Of a DNA stretch of 64,000 bases, positions 35,733 to 43,490 are shown one piece after another (position 1 is the first letter of the stretch; each line of letters opens with the position of its first letter). Origin of the DNA: Bradyrhizobium guangxiense (GTDB taxonomy: Bacteria > Pseudomonadota > Alphaproteobacteria > Rhizobiales > Xanthobacteraceae); NCBI RefSeq assembly GCF_004114915.1, contig NZ_CP022219.1:2696501-2760500 (forward strand). The letters are read 5' to 3'. The notes beneath the pieces are model-generated. The model was not told the origin of the DNA. It did no database searches and saw only the letters and a list, made by a program, of their open reading frames with translations. The translations under genes were made by a program, and so were the position numbers.

Positions 35733-35876
35733 ATGAAAGATTCGGACCGACTAGAACGAGATAGAGAAGTTCCGGAGCCTAAGCTTTCGCTTTCCGAAGA
35801 AGCCGTGAAGTTCATCGAAGAGCATGCGAGCGATCTCCGCGAGATCGTCAAGAAGCTCGGTCAGAGGTTTCATTAA
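35733..35876 (+). CDS. Small helical hypothetical protein
   Basis: A 47-residue, highly charged peptide (MKDSDRLERDREVPEPKLSL then EEAVKFIEEHASDLREIVKK) that would form one amphipathic helix. ATG 35733 follows GGGAG at good spacing; a longer in-frame ATG (35685) has none. Unknown function. Confidence 0.5.
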   Translation: MKDSDRLERDREVPEPKLSLSEEAVKFIEEHASDLREIVKKLGQRFH

Positions 35877-36079
35877 GGCCAGCGCGACGCCGAATGTCGG
35901 CTTAGTTCCTCAGTTCGATTGAAACTTCCGCAACGCTGGTCTGATGATTTCTTGAATCCTTCGCCGCCCCACGGGTTGACAGCCCGGCCAACTGGGCTTT
36001 TATTCGCGGCTCGGGGATGTGCGATCTCCCCGCGAGGCGTCATGCCCAAGAATCGCGTCCTGATCACCAAGGGCGCAGC

Positions 36080-36583
36080 ATGTCAGCATCGTACACATCT
36101 ATTTCACCCGATAAATTGTTTCGATTGGTCGGCACGGCGGCCGCTCCGACGCTCATAGACATGCGCATCGAAGAGGAGTTCTCGGCCGATCCGCGCCTCA
36201 TCCCGGGCGCGGCGCTCGCATCTCGACGTCCAGGATTGGGCGTCCCGCCTGACGGGCCAGTCCGTCGTCGTGGTCTGTCGCAAAGGCAAGAAGCTCAGCG
36301 AGGGGACCGCGGCCTGGCTCCGCTGCTGCAACGTCGCCGCCGAGAACCTCGAAAGTGGTCAAGCCGCCTGGAAGGAAGCGAACCATCCGACGGTGCCGGC
36401 CGCCAGGATTCCCAAGCGCGACGGGCGTGGCCGCACGGTGTGGGTCACGCGAGCCTGTCGCGCATGTTCGACCACGACCTCGAGCAGTTGAACGCCGGTC
36501 TCCAGCTCTACGATGCATTCTATCGATGGTGCCGCGACGCGACCAGGGAGCTGCACAACCGGCAAGTGAGGTCAAAGGCCTGA
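36080..36583 (+). pseudogene. Rhodanese-ChrB chromate-resistance fusion, frameshifted and internally deleted
   Basis: The first 46 codons (SPDKLFRLVGTAAAPTLIDM) match the N terminus of rhodanese-type sulfurtransferases fused to a chromate-resistance ChrB domain. Near 36218 one extra base moves the frame; the rhodanese half continues with VVVVCRKGKKLSEG to GRTVWVTR near 36450. There the sequence jumps to the ChrB C terminus (SLSRMFDHDLEQL ... YDAFYRWCRDATRELHN) in the first frame. Most of the ChrB domain is missing, so two separate lesions inactivate it. It heads the chr-type gene group. Confidence 0.8.
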
Positions 36584-36618
36584 TGACTTCTGGGGCAGGG
36601 ACAACCAGGAGATCAGAC

Positions 36619-36852
36619 ATGCGAACATCGACGATCTATCGGGCAGTGCTCTTCGTGGCCCTGGCGGCGGGACTCTCGCCCGCTCACGCCCTGACCCAGG
36701 ACGAGCTGATCGCCAAGATCCAGGCGGCCGGCTACTCGCAGGTGCAAGACGTCAAATCGACGGCCGAAGGCATCCCCGCCAATGCGGTGAAGGACGGCAA
36801 GCCAGTGAAGCTGCTCGTCGACAGCGGTGGCCAGATCAAAGAGCGGAATTGA
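36619..36852 (+). CDS. Small periplasmic PepSY-like protein
   Basis: A 77-residue protein with a signal peptide (MRTSTIYR to AHA-LTQ near 24), then a single PepSY-like half-domain (ELIAKIQAAGYSQVQDVKST). ATG 36619 has AGGAG 8 bases upstream; the longer frame upstream has none. It sits between the ChrB-like remnant and the DUF1259 gene with short spacers. Function unknown. Confidence 0.7.
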   Translation: MRTSTIYRAVLFVALAAGLSPAHALTQDELIAKIQAAGYSQVQDVKSTAEGIPANAVKDGKPVKLLVDSGGQIKERN

Positions 36853-36869
36853 GCTCGAGGAGCAGCACC

Positions 36870-37778
36870 ATGAAAAGGGGCATCTTGGCTCTGGTCGGCC
36901 TCGCCGTCTGCTTTTTCGCAATCCGCTTCGCGCCCTTCTTCCCGGCGTATGCTCAAGATGCCGAATGGCAGAAGGTAGACGAGGCGCTCGGCCGCAAGCC
37001 GGCGGTTTCGGACGACGTCCGCCGCTACGGCCTTCCGCGCAGCGACCTCTCCGTGACGATTGATGAGGTGGCGATCAAGCCGGCGCTTGCCCTAGGCGGA
37101 TGGGTTGCGTTCAAGCCCGCGCACGGCGGCGCCATGGTCATGGGCGACCTAGTGCTGCTCGAGACTGAGATCAACCCCGTGATGGCGAAGATGATCGCGA
37201 GCGGTCTCGAGATCACGGCCGTGCACAATCATCTGCTGCGGGCGAGCCCTGCGACCTTCTACATGCACGTCGCCGGCCACGGGGAACCCGTCAAGCTTGC
37301 GTCGGCGATCCACGATGCGCTGGCCGAGAGCAAGACGCCGCTGACGGCCGCGGCGCCGGCGAGCCCGCCGCCGGCCGTCGACCTCGATACGGCGAAGCTC
37401 GACCAGATCATCGGCGTGAAGGGCCAGGCCAACGGCGGCGTCTACCAGTTCAACGTCAAGCGGCGAGACCCGATCACTCAGGACGGCATGCCGCTGGCCC
37501 CCGTCGGCCCGATGGGCGTCGCGACTGCTATCAACTTCCAGCCGACGGGAGGCGGGAAGACCGCCATCACGGGCGACTTTGTGCTGACCAGCGACGAGGT
37601 CAACCCCGTCATCCTGGCGCTGCGGACCCACGGCATCGAGGTGACCGCGCTGCACAGCCACATGCTCGATGAGCAGCCAAGGCTGTTCTTCATGCACTTC
37701 TGGGCGAACGACGACGTCTTGAAGCTGGCCGAGGACCTGCGTGCGGCGCTCGACAAGACGGCCAGTACGAAGAGTTGA
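36870..37778 (+). CDS. Exported DUF1259 protein with two repeated domains
   Basis: A 302-residue protein; ATG 36870 is chosen because GAGGAG precedes it and a signal peptide follows (to about AYA-QD). Two DUF1259 (LppY/LpqO-type) halves are evident. The first has GGAMVMGDLVLLETEINPVM and HNHLL; the second has TAITGDFVLTSDEVNPVILA and HSHML, each ending in a FFMH/FYMH strand. The paired His motifs could bind a metal. DUF1259 genes often accompany chromate clusters, but the role is unknown. Confidence 0.82.
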   Translation: MKRGILALVGLAVCFFAIRFAPFFPAYAQDAEWQKVDEALGRKPAVSDDVRRYGLPRSDLSVTIDEVAIKPALALGGWVAFKPAHGGAMVMGDLVLLETEINPVMAKMIASGLEITAVHNHLLRASPATFYMHVAGHGEPVKLASAIHDALAESKTPLTAAAPASPPPAVDLDTAKLDQIIGVKGQANGGVYQFNVKRRDPITQDGMPLAPVGPMGVATAINFQPTGGGKTAITGDFVLTSDEVNPVILALRTHGIEVTALHSHMLDEQPRLFFMHFWANDDVLKLAEDLRAALDKTASTKS

Positions 37779-37806
37779 GCCAAAGCTTGAACGAAGGAGT
37801 CGCCTG

Positions 37807-38403
37807 ATGCCCTACGAAACCAAGCCGCTGCTGTTCGATCCGAAGGCGATCAGCGGCATTTCCGAAAAGGTGCTCGTCAGTCACTATGAGAACAACTACG
37901 GCGGCGCGGTGAAGCGGCTCAACGCGATCAGCGCGCAGCTCGCCGAGCTGGACTTCGCTAAGGCGCCGAACTTCGTCATCAACGGCCTGAAGCGCGAAGA
38001 GCTGATCGCGGCGAACTCGATGATCCTGCATGAGATCTACTTCGATGGTCTCGGCGGCGCCAGTAAGCCGGGCGGAGCGCTCGCCGAAGCGATCGTGCAA
38101 GACTTCGGCAGCATCGATCGATGGCGGACGGAGTTCGCTGCGATGGGAAAGGCCGAGGGAGGAGGTTCGGGGTGGGTGATCCTCTCCTACTCGCCCCGCA
38201 ACAAACGGCTCGTCAACCAGTGGGCTGCCGACCATACGACGACGCTCGCCGGCGGCCGTCCCGTGCTGGTGCTCGACATGTATGAGCACGCCTATCACAT
38301 GGACTTCGGCGCTGCGGCAGCCCGCTATGTCGACGTCTACATGGAGGCCATCCGCTGGGAAAACGCCTCCGCGCTCTACGATCGATACGCGAAGGAAATC
38401 TGA
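37807..38403 (+). CDS. ChrC-type Fe/Mn superoxide dismutase-like protein
   Basis: A 198-residue relative of SodB, as found in chrBACF-type chromate operons. ATG 37807 follows GAAGGAG. The four metal ligands are present: His in SHYENNY, His in LHEIYF, Asp and His in DMYEHAYHMDF. The second-shell His-His and gateway Tyr of the usual HYGKHHxxYV motif are replaced (HYENNYGGAV). Activity may therefore be altered. It probably detoxifies radicals formed on chromate reduction; the neighbouring chrB-like and chrA genes are dead. Confidence 0.88.
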   Translation: MPYETKPLLFDPKAISGISEKVLVSHYENNYGGAVKRLNAISAQLAELDFAKAPNFVINGLKREELIAANSMILHEIYFDGLGGASKPGGALAEAIVQDFGSIDRWRTEFAAMGKAEGGGSGWVILSYSPRNKRLVNQWAADHTTTLAGGRPVLVLDMYEHAYHMDFGAAAARYVDVYMEAIRWENASALYDRYAKEI

Positions 38404-38417
38404 AGGAGATGAGAAGG

Positions 38418-38594
38418 ATGAGAAACATTGCCGTCGCTGTGTTCGCGCTGGCCGTTCTGCTCGATGCCTCCCAGGCGGCTCGCGCGCAAACCTGCAAGGT
38501 TTGCGCCGACCAGCGGGCCGCTTGCATGAAGAATTACGCCGGGCCCGCATGCAAGACCGAGTATCAGATGTGTCGGAAGGCGTGCAAAAAGTGA
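38418..38594 (+). CDS. Small secreted Cys-rich protein
   Basis: A 58-residue protein with signal peptide ending near ARA-QT (about 24) and six Cys residues in CKVCADQRAAC ... CKTEYQMCRKACKK. The mature part is about 34 residues, probably with three disulfides or a metal site. ATG 38418 has GGAG at a suitable distance; ATG 38409 is possible. Its stop overlaps the GTG of the next gene, so the two are coupled. Confidence 0.65.
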   Translation: MRNIAVAVFALAVLLDASQAARAQTCKVCADQRAACMKNYAGPACKTEYQMCRKACKK

Positions 38595-39004
38595 GGCCGG
38601 CGGACTTGGAGCGCCAACTTGCGAGGTGTCTCATCGCGGCACTGGGTGTCGGCATCGGAGGACTGGTCAGCCTCGATGCCGGTTTTGTCGCGGCCGAGAG
38701 CGTTCGGACGTTGACCGGCGCGCAGATTCGAGCGGCGTTTACGGGTAAGCAACTGACCGACGAGGTTCACTATCGGTTTGTTTATGACGGCGACGGGACT
38801 CTGCGAACTTACTCAATGGGCGCGAAGCAGGTCGGAACATGGCGCGTCGAGAAGAATGAGCTCTGCCTGTTCCTCAAGGACATGGAGGACAGCTGCTACA
38901 GCGTGACGAAGAGCGGAAGGCGATTTGAACTGAAGCCGACCGGGCTCGGCAGCCCGCTCGACGGCATATTGGAGCCAGCATTCAACGGGGATGGGACGAA
39001 GTGA
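38591..39004 (+). CDS. Periplasmic protein of unknown function in the chr group
   Basis: GTG 38591 overlaps the previous stop (GTGA). The 137-residue product has an N-terminal hydrophobic anchor or signal (ARCLIAALGVGIGGLVSL) followed by a small beta domain with RTLTGAQIRAAFTGKQLTDE and a Cys pair in ELCLFLKDMEDSCYSV. The pattern resembles small DUF995-like exported domains. Its stop overlaps the chrA remnant ATG (TGATG), so it was part of the same operon. Confidence 0.65.
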   Translation: MRPADLERQLARCLIAALGVGIGGLVSLDAGFVAAESVRTLTGAQIRAAFTGKQLTDEVHYRFVYDGDGTLRTYSMGAKQVGTWRVEKNELCLFLKDMEDSCYSVTKSGRRFELKPTGLGSPLDGILEPAFNGDGTK

Positions 39005-39250
39005 TGACGACGGGCATCGAGCACGGAAAGATGGGCGAGCTGGTGCGATATTTCCTGAGACTTGGCTTTCTTGGCTTCGGCGGACCGGTCGCGCTGGTCG
39101 GCCGGATGGAGCGTGAGCTCGTCAACGCTGACGGTTCTGATCCACTGGAAGGTCAGCAATCCAGTGCTGATCGCAGTCACCGCCGTCGTCGGGCCGGTCG
39201 CCCATCCGATTCTTCAGCCGGCGTGGTTGCTCATTGGGCTCTGTGGGGGT
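39004..39250 (+). pseudogene. chrA: Chromate transporter chrA remnant with internal deletion
   Basis: The first 41 codons are a typical ChrA N terminus (MGELVRYFLRLGFLGFGGPV, ALVGRMERELV). At about 39128 this is joined, in another frame, to a ChrA C terminus (LIHWKVSNPVLIAVTAVVG then LQPAWLLIG). ChrA proteins are usually about 390-450 residues, so over 1 kb has been lost. The product cannot transport chromate. Confidence 0.8.
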
Positions 39251-39350
39251 GACCATGCGCGTGGGGCTCGGGAATGGTCTGGCGGTGAAGCGACGTGCGG
39301 CGCTCGCTTCGACGGCCGCACGTCCGACATCTAGGGTCTGGCCAGGTCGC

Positions 39351-39641
39351 CTATTGCCGATCCTTGTCGTCTGGACGAGCGCGCCAGTCCCGGCCGACGG
39401 TCTGATGGTCGTCGTTCGGCGCGGCCTGGCCGGCGTGATCGGCTTCGCCGCCCTGAGCCTTCCAGTCGCGTCCGATCGTGACGTCCTCCGCGCGGCTGCG
39501 ATCCTGCTCGCGCGACTGTTCCGACTGCTGCGGCGACTGAGGTTGCTGGACAGGGGTGGACTGCGCTTGTGCCGCGCCTCCGCCGAATACGAAGGCCAGC
39601 AAGATAGCGGACAAAAGGGCAGCCGGTGCAGAGTTTCTCAT
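39351..39641 (-). CDS. Small exported hydrophilic protein with GRDW repeats
   Basis: A 96-residue protein: signal peptide to about AQA-QS (27), a Gln-rich stretch, then two copies of a TxGRDW(K/R)A motif. ATG 39641 follows GGGAG; the longer frame lacks one. The mature part looks disordered. Unknown function; it lies opposite to the chr-type genes. Confidence 0.65.
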   Translation of the reverse strand: MRNSAPAALLSAILLAFVFGGGAAQAQSTPVQQPQSPQQSEQSREQDRSRAEDVTIGRDWKAQGGEADHAGQAAPNDDHQTVGRDWRARPDDKDRQ

Positions 39642-39746
39642 GATGGTCTCCCTTCCTCGCTGGAGGTGTGCACCAACTCGCACACGGGGGCTTTGTTCGG
39701 AGAGTCCGCGCGTAAGAAACAGGATAAAGGCAATGCGAAGATCAAC

Positions 39747-40428
39747 ATGCCCAGGCGCTTCCCCGCTGAACGCTTTGCGCGCGTGGGGCTTGCCTCGGCG
39801 CTCTTGCCGGTTTTGCTGATGGGAGGTAACGCCGTGGCCAACACCCTAAACTTTGACAGCACTCCTGCCGGAATGCCGCCGGAAGGTTGGACTTTGACGA
39901 AGACCGGCCAGGGACAATCGAAATGGACCGTCGAGGCCGACGCCACGGCACCGAGCAAGCCGAACGTGCTCAAGCAATCCGGACGAGCGACCTTCCCGGT
40001 AGCCATCAAGAACGATTCCAGTGTCCGTGACGGCTTCGTGGAGGTCAAATTCAAGGCTGTCGCCGGATCAGAGGATCGCGCAGCAGGCATCATCTGGCGC
40101 GCCAAAGACGCGGACAATTACTACGTCGTCCGGGCCAACGCGCTGGAGGACAACGTAGTGCTCTACAAGACCATCAAAGGCGTTCGAACATCGCTCGACA
40201 TTGTCGGACGCAAGGGGGGTTATGGCGTCAGCACGCCGGTGGCGTCCCGGGCAATGGCACGCGCTACGTTGCGACTTCACGGGAAGCCGGTTCAAGGTGA
40301 CCTATGATGGGAAGCAGATATTCGAGGTGGAGGACAGTACGATTTCTGACGCTGGCATGATCGGCTTGTGGACCAAGGCGGATAGTGCGACCCTGTTCGA
40401 TGATCTGGCATATGGCGAGATCAAGTAG
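39747..40428 (+). pseudogene. Exported concanavalin-like (LamG/DUF1080-type) protein, frameshifted
   Basis: From ATG 39747 the frame encodes a signal peptide (to about AVA-NT) and a jelly-roll domain (AAGIIWRAKDADNYYVVRAN). At about 40245 an extra T breaks the frame after STPVA. The next frame continues exactly where expected: PGQWHALRCDFTGSRFKVTY to ADSATLFDDLAYGEIK, stop at 40428. Removing one base restores about 226 codons. It could be a recent mutation or a sequencing error. Confidence 0.75.
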
Positions 40429-40485
40429 CCCGTCGCTCAGCTCTGGCGGTCGGCGACCCAGAAGCCTTATGAGTTCGAAAAGTTG

Positions 40486-40513
40486 CGACCGGCGGCGCGA
40501 TGGCCGCCGGTCG
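40486..40513 (-). terminator. Terminator after rpsR
   Basis: Perfect 11-base arms CGACCGGCGGC and GCCGCCGGTCG around a 6-base loop, 11 bases past the rpsR stop; on the minus strand it is followed by CAACTTTT. It would stop rpsF-rpsR transcription before the accessory block. Confidence 0.75.
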
Positions 40514-40524
40514 AATTGGTCGTG

Positions 40525-40764
40525 TCAGCGAATGACGTAAGGCAACAGGCCCAGGAAGCGCGCGCGCTTGATGGCGCGGGCGAGCTCACGCTGCTTCTTC
40601 GCGGACACCGCGGTGATGCGGCTCGGCACGATCTTGCCGCGCTCGGAGACGTAACGCATCAGCAGCTTGGAGTCCTTGTAGTCGATCTTGGGAGCGTTGG
40701 CGCCCGTGAACGGGCAGCTCTTGCGACGACGGAAAAACGGGCGACGTGCACCAGCTTCAGCCAT
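40525..40764 (-). CDS. rpsR: 30S ribosomal protein S18
   Basis: S18 (79 residues) pairs with S6 on the 30S platform. [34 protein letters not shown] and [18 protein letters not shown] are the family signatures. It is 5 bases downstream of rpsF. The normal next gene (DUF2232, then rplI) is displaced to 32882 by the accessory block. Confidence 0.97.
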   Translation of the reverse strand: MAEAGARRPFFRRRKSCPFTGANAPKIDYKDSKLLMRYVSERGKIVPSRITAVSAKKQRELARAIKRARFLGLLPYVIR

Positions 40765-40769
40765 TGTTC

Positions 40770-41237
40770 TTACTCCCCATCCGTGGTTTCAGCTTCATCG
40801 CGCGGGCGGCGCGGACCGCGATCGCCGCGGAAACCGCCCTCGCGGTCGCCGCGGAAGCCGCCCTCACGCTCACCGCGGAAGCCGCCGCCACGATCGTCAC
40901 GCTCGCGATCGCGATCGGCCTTGCGCATCATCGCGGACGGGCCTTCCTCGAGCTCCTCGACGCGGACGCTGAGATAGCGGATCACGTCTTCGCTGATGCG
41001 CTCCTGGCGCTCGATCTCGGCGATCGCCGCGGACGGCGCGTCGATGTTGAGCAGCACGAAGTGCGCCTTGCGGTTCTTGTTCATGCGGTAGGTGAGGGAG
41101 CGCACGCCCCAATTCTCGGTCTTGGTGACCTTGCCGCCGAGATTCTCGACGATGCCGGTCATCTGCGCAGTCAGCTCTTCGACCTGCTGCGTGCTCGCGT
41201 CCTGGCGCGCGAGAAAAACATGCTCATAAAGAGCCAT
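40770..41237 (-). CDS. rpsF: 30S ribosomal protein S6
   Basis: S6 with 155 residues: the core (1-100, [30 protein letters not shown]) plus a charged C-terminal tail with tandem GGFRGDRE units, as in other Bradyrhizobium-type S6 proteins. ATG 41237 follows AAAGGA and matches the family start; the longer frame does not. A sigma-70-like promoter lies upstream at 41429-41456. Confidence 0.96.
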   Translation of the reverse strand: MALYEHVFLARQDASTQQVEELTAQMTGIVENLGGKVTKTENWGVRSLTYRMNKNRKAHFVLLNIDAPSAAIAEIERQERISEDVIRYLSVRVEELEEGPSAMMRKADRDRERDDRGGGFRGEREGGFRGDREGGFRGDRGPRRPRDEAETTDGE

Positions 41238-41428
41238 GGTGGTCCTTTCCTCGTGTTGGCGCATCGCCCGGCGTCAAGCCCTTAAGAGGCCTTCGGAAAG
41301 GACTCTGGGATTAAGCTCAGAAGGCGGAAACACGGGACGACGGGCCGACTGGCCCTGCCACACCAAAATCACGAATGATTTGCTGAGACCGTCCGTTCAG
41401 CTCCCGGCCGGGGTCTGCGGATGCGCGC

Positions 41429-41456
41429 CTTATACGGATTTTGGCCGACTTGGCAA
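41429..41456 (-). promoter_or_regulatory. rpsF: Sigma-70-type promoter for rpsF-rpsR
   Basis: On the minus strand, TTGCCA (41456-41451) and TATAAG (41434-41429) are spaced by 16 bases, about 190 bases upstream of rpsF. Confidence 0.55.
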
Positions 41457-41536
41457 GGTTGGAGCGCCCGTTTTCGACCAAGCGGCCGCTGGCAGGGCGG
41501 CCAAACCCATCCTCCCGTACCGGCTTGACCTATTTG

Positions 41537-41553
41537 TTTGTATATCATACAAA
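41537..41553. promoter_or_regulatory. TetR operator for the desaturase operon
   Basis: Perfect 7-base arms TTTGTAT and ATACAAA with a 3-base spacer, beginning 6 bases after a TTGACC -35-like hexamer (41525-41530). It overlaps the expected -10 region and lies 20 bases before the TetR start, a layout for autorepression. Confidence 0.7.
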
Positions 41554-41572
41554 GAATGGGTCGGAGGTGCTG

Positions 41573-42271
41573 ATGGCGGGTGAATCGATCAAGGCTCCGT
41601 TCGAGCCGTCGGCGGGCGATCCGAAGCACGCCGCGCGCGCCACGCGGTCGGCCGGCCGCAAGATGCGCTCGCTGCTGCTCGATGCGGCAAGCCCGCTGTT
41701 TCGGGAGCGGGGGCTGTCGGGCACGGCGATCACCGACATCGCGGCCGCCGCGGACGCATTCCCGAGCCAGATCACCTACTATTTCCGGACCAAGGAGGCG
41801 TTGTTCGTCGAATGCGCCTGCCGCGACCTCTTGTATCTGGCGCGCGCGACCGAGCAGGCGGCACTGAAGGCGCGGACGCCACGGGAATACACCCACGCGC
41901 TGGCGGAGACCGTGACAGCAAGCGATTCCGTCGCCTTTTTCGCCGAAGCGCTGACATTGACGCGACGCCGGCAGGATCTTGCCCCGCTGGTCGAGCGCAC
42001 CATCGAGCGCCTGCACAGCGAAGGCGCGCGGGCCTATGCGAGCCAGGTGGCGCGGCACGGCTGGCGCTCGCTGCGTGCGCCCGACGAAAGCTCGCGGCGT
42101 TTCTGGGCGGTCGCCATTGGCGTCATCCTCGAAGGCTATGCGATGGGCCGCTCGCCCGAGGAGCTCTGCGCCGAGATGCTGCGCGTGCTCGGCGAGCAGG
42201 CGAAATCCACCGGCGATACCGCGCGGCTGCGGCTTGTCGAGGATGCATCACATTCGGATGAGGAGGGGTAG
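41573..42271 (+). CDS. TetR-family regulator of the desaturase operon
   Basis: A 232-residue regulator. The helix-turn-helix is near 50-75 (SGTAITDIAAAADAFPSQIT then YYF), preceded by an unusual 25-residue N-terminal extension. The tail is acidic and Ser/Asp-rich. ATG 41573 follows GGAGG by 5 bases. It is 3 bases upstream of a fatty acid desaturase gene, like the DesT-type regulators that sense acyl-CoA saturation, so it probably controls membrane unsaturation. That role is inference from context. Confidence 0.88.
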   Translation: MAGESIKAPFEPSAGDPKHAARATRSAGRKMRSLLLDAASPLFRERGLSGTAITDIAAAADAFPSQITYYFRTKEALFVECACRDLLYLARATEQAALKARTPREYTHALAETVTASDSVAFFAEALTLTRRRQDLAPLVERTIERLHSEGARAYASQVARHGWRSLRAPDESSRRFWAVAIGVILEGYAMGRSPEELCAEMLRVLGEQAKSTGDTARLRLVEDASHSDEEG

Positions 42272-42274
42272 GCC

Positions 42275-43300
42275 ATGACCGCGCTTCGCATGCGTGCCCG
42301 CGATTTCCTGACCGACGACCAGCTTGCCGATGTGCGCCAGCGTGTGACCTGGAAAGGCGTCGCGCTGATCGCGCATGCCTGGGCGCTGATCGCTGCCGCC
42401 GCCGCGCTGGTCGCGTGGTGGCCCAATCCGCTCACCTACGTCCTCGCCGTCGCGATCATCGGCTCGCGCCCACTCGGCCTTGCGATCCTGATGCATGACG
42501 GCGCGCATGGCTGCCTGTCCGCCGACGAGAGGACCAATCTGGCCCTGAGCCAGTGGTTCTGCGCCTATCCGCTGTTTGCGGAGACGCGCAGCTACCGGCG
42601 CTATCACCTGCAGCATCATGCGCGCACGCAGCAGGAGGATGATCCCGACCTCGTGCTGTCGGCGCCGTTTCCGATCACGAAGCTGAGCTACCGCCGCAAG
42701 TTCATTCGCGACATCACCGGACAGACCGGCTATCAGCAGCGCAAGGCGCAGCTGCTCAACGCGCTCGGTTCGAAGGAGTGGCCGTGGCGCCAGCGCGCCT
42801 CGTATTTCTGGGACAAGCTCGGCCCGCAATGCATCGTCAATGCCGTGATGTTCGCTGGCCTCGCGGCGGCCGGCGTGTGGTGGGCCTATCCACTGCTATG
42901 GCTGGGGCCGCTGCTCACCTGGATGATGGTCATCACCCGCATCCGTAACATCGCCGAGCATGCCGTCGTCCCCGACAGCAACGATCCCCTGCGCAACACC
43001 CGCACCACGCACGCCAATTTTCTCGAGCGCCTGTTCATCGCGCCGTATTACGTGAACTATCACCTCGAGCATCATCTGCTGTTCTACGTACCCTGCTACA
43101 ATCTGCCGAAGGTGCATCGGCTGCTCAGCGTAAGCCGGCATGCCGGCCGCATGGAGGTGCAGCCGGGCTATGCCGCGGTGCTCAGGCTTGCGACGGCGAA
43201 GCCCGATCGGGATGACCGGCCGGGTCAATTGGTGAACAGCGCGCGCCGTGCCCAGGCGGGGGTGAAGGTCGACGCCAACCAGACCGCCGGCGGGTTCTGA
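42275..43300 (+). CDS. Membrane fatty acid desaturase
   Basis: A 341-residue di-iron desaturase of the inner membrane. Three His boxes are intact: HDGAH near 74, HLQHH near 111 and HLEHH near 261. Hydrophobic spans lie near 28-48, 50-72 and 190-220. It may introduce double bonds into acyl lipids or act on related substrates. It is co-transcribed with the TetR gene (3-base gap). The variable C-terminal 40 residues are hydrophilic. Confidence 0.9.
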   Translation: MTALRMRARDFLTDDQLADVRQRVTWKGVALIAHAWALIAAAAALVAWWPNPLTYVLAVAIIGSRPLGLAILMHDGAHGCLSADERTNLALSQWFCAYPLFAETRSYRRYHLQHHARTQQEDDPDLVLSAPFPITKLSYRRKFIRDITGQTGYQQRKAQLLNALGSKEWPWRQRASYFWDKLGPQCIVNAVMFAGLAAAGVWWAYPLLWLGPLLTWMMVITRIRNIAEHAVVPDSNDPLRNTRTTHANFLERLFIAPYYVNYHLEHHLLFYVPCYNLPKVHRLLSVSRHAGRMEVQPGYAAVLRLATAKPDRDDRPGQLVNSARRAQAGVKVDANQTAGGF

Positions 43301-43490
43301 TGCGGCGTATCCCCAGTTGAATGCCGGCCGGGCTTCCCATCTCGGCTTGACAGTCCGGCCCCGGACAGTGTCTACGGCCCTCCTTTGGAGCACGATCCGG
43401 AACCATGGCCCAAGGAACTAGGCCACAAGGCCGCGCGTAATCGGCTGCCGGTTCTAGCAGGGATCGTGCCCGACAAAGCAGGGAGCGCCG

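Larger units (their letters stand above)
41238..41572. other. Divergent regulatory region between rpsF and the TetR gene
   Basis: No gene here. It holds the rpsF leader (about 190 bases, long enough for an autoregulatory RNA, though I cannot identify one), the rpsF promoter and the TetR operator described separately. Confidence 0.5.

Noticed and set aside
40790..40890. Short tandem repeat that could suggest a CRISPR or VNTR array
   Set aside because: It encodes the repeated GGFRGDRE units of the S6 C-terminal tail; there are no spacers and the frame is kept.
41238..41428. Possible S6:S18-binding autoregulatory leader RNA of rpsF
   Set aside because: The leader is long enough, but I could not identify the conserved pseudoknot by eye, so it is not claimed.
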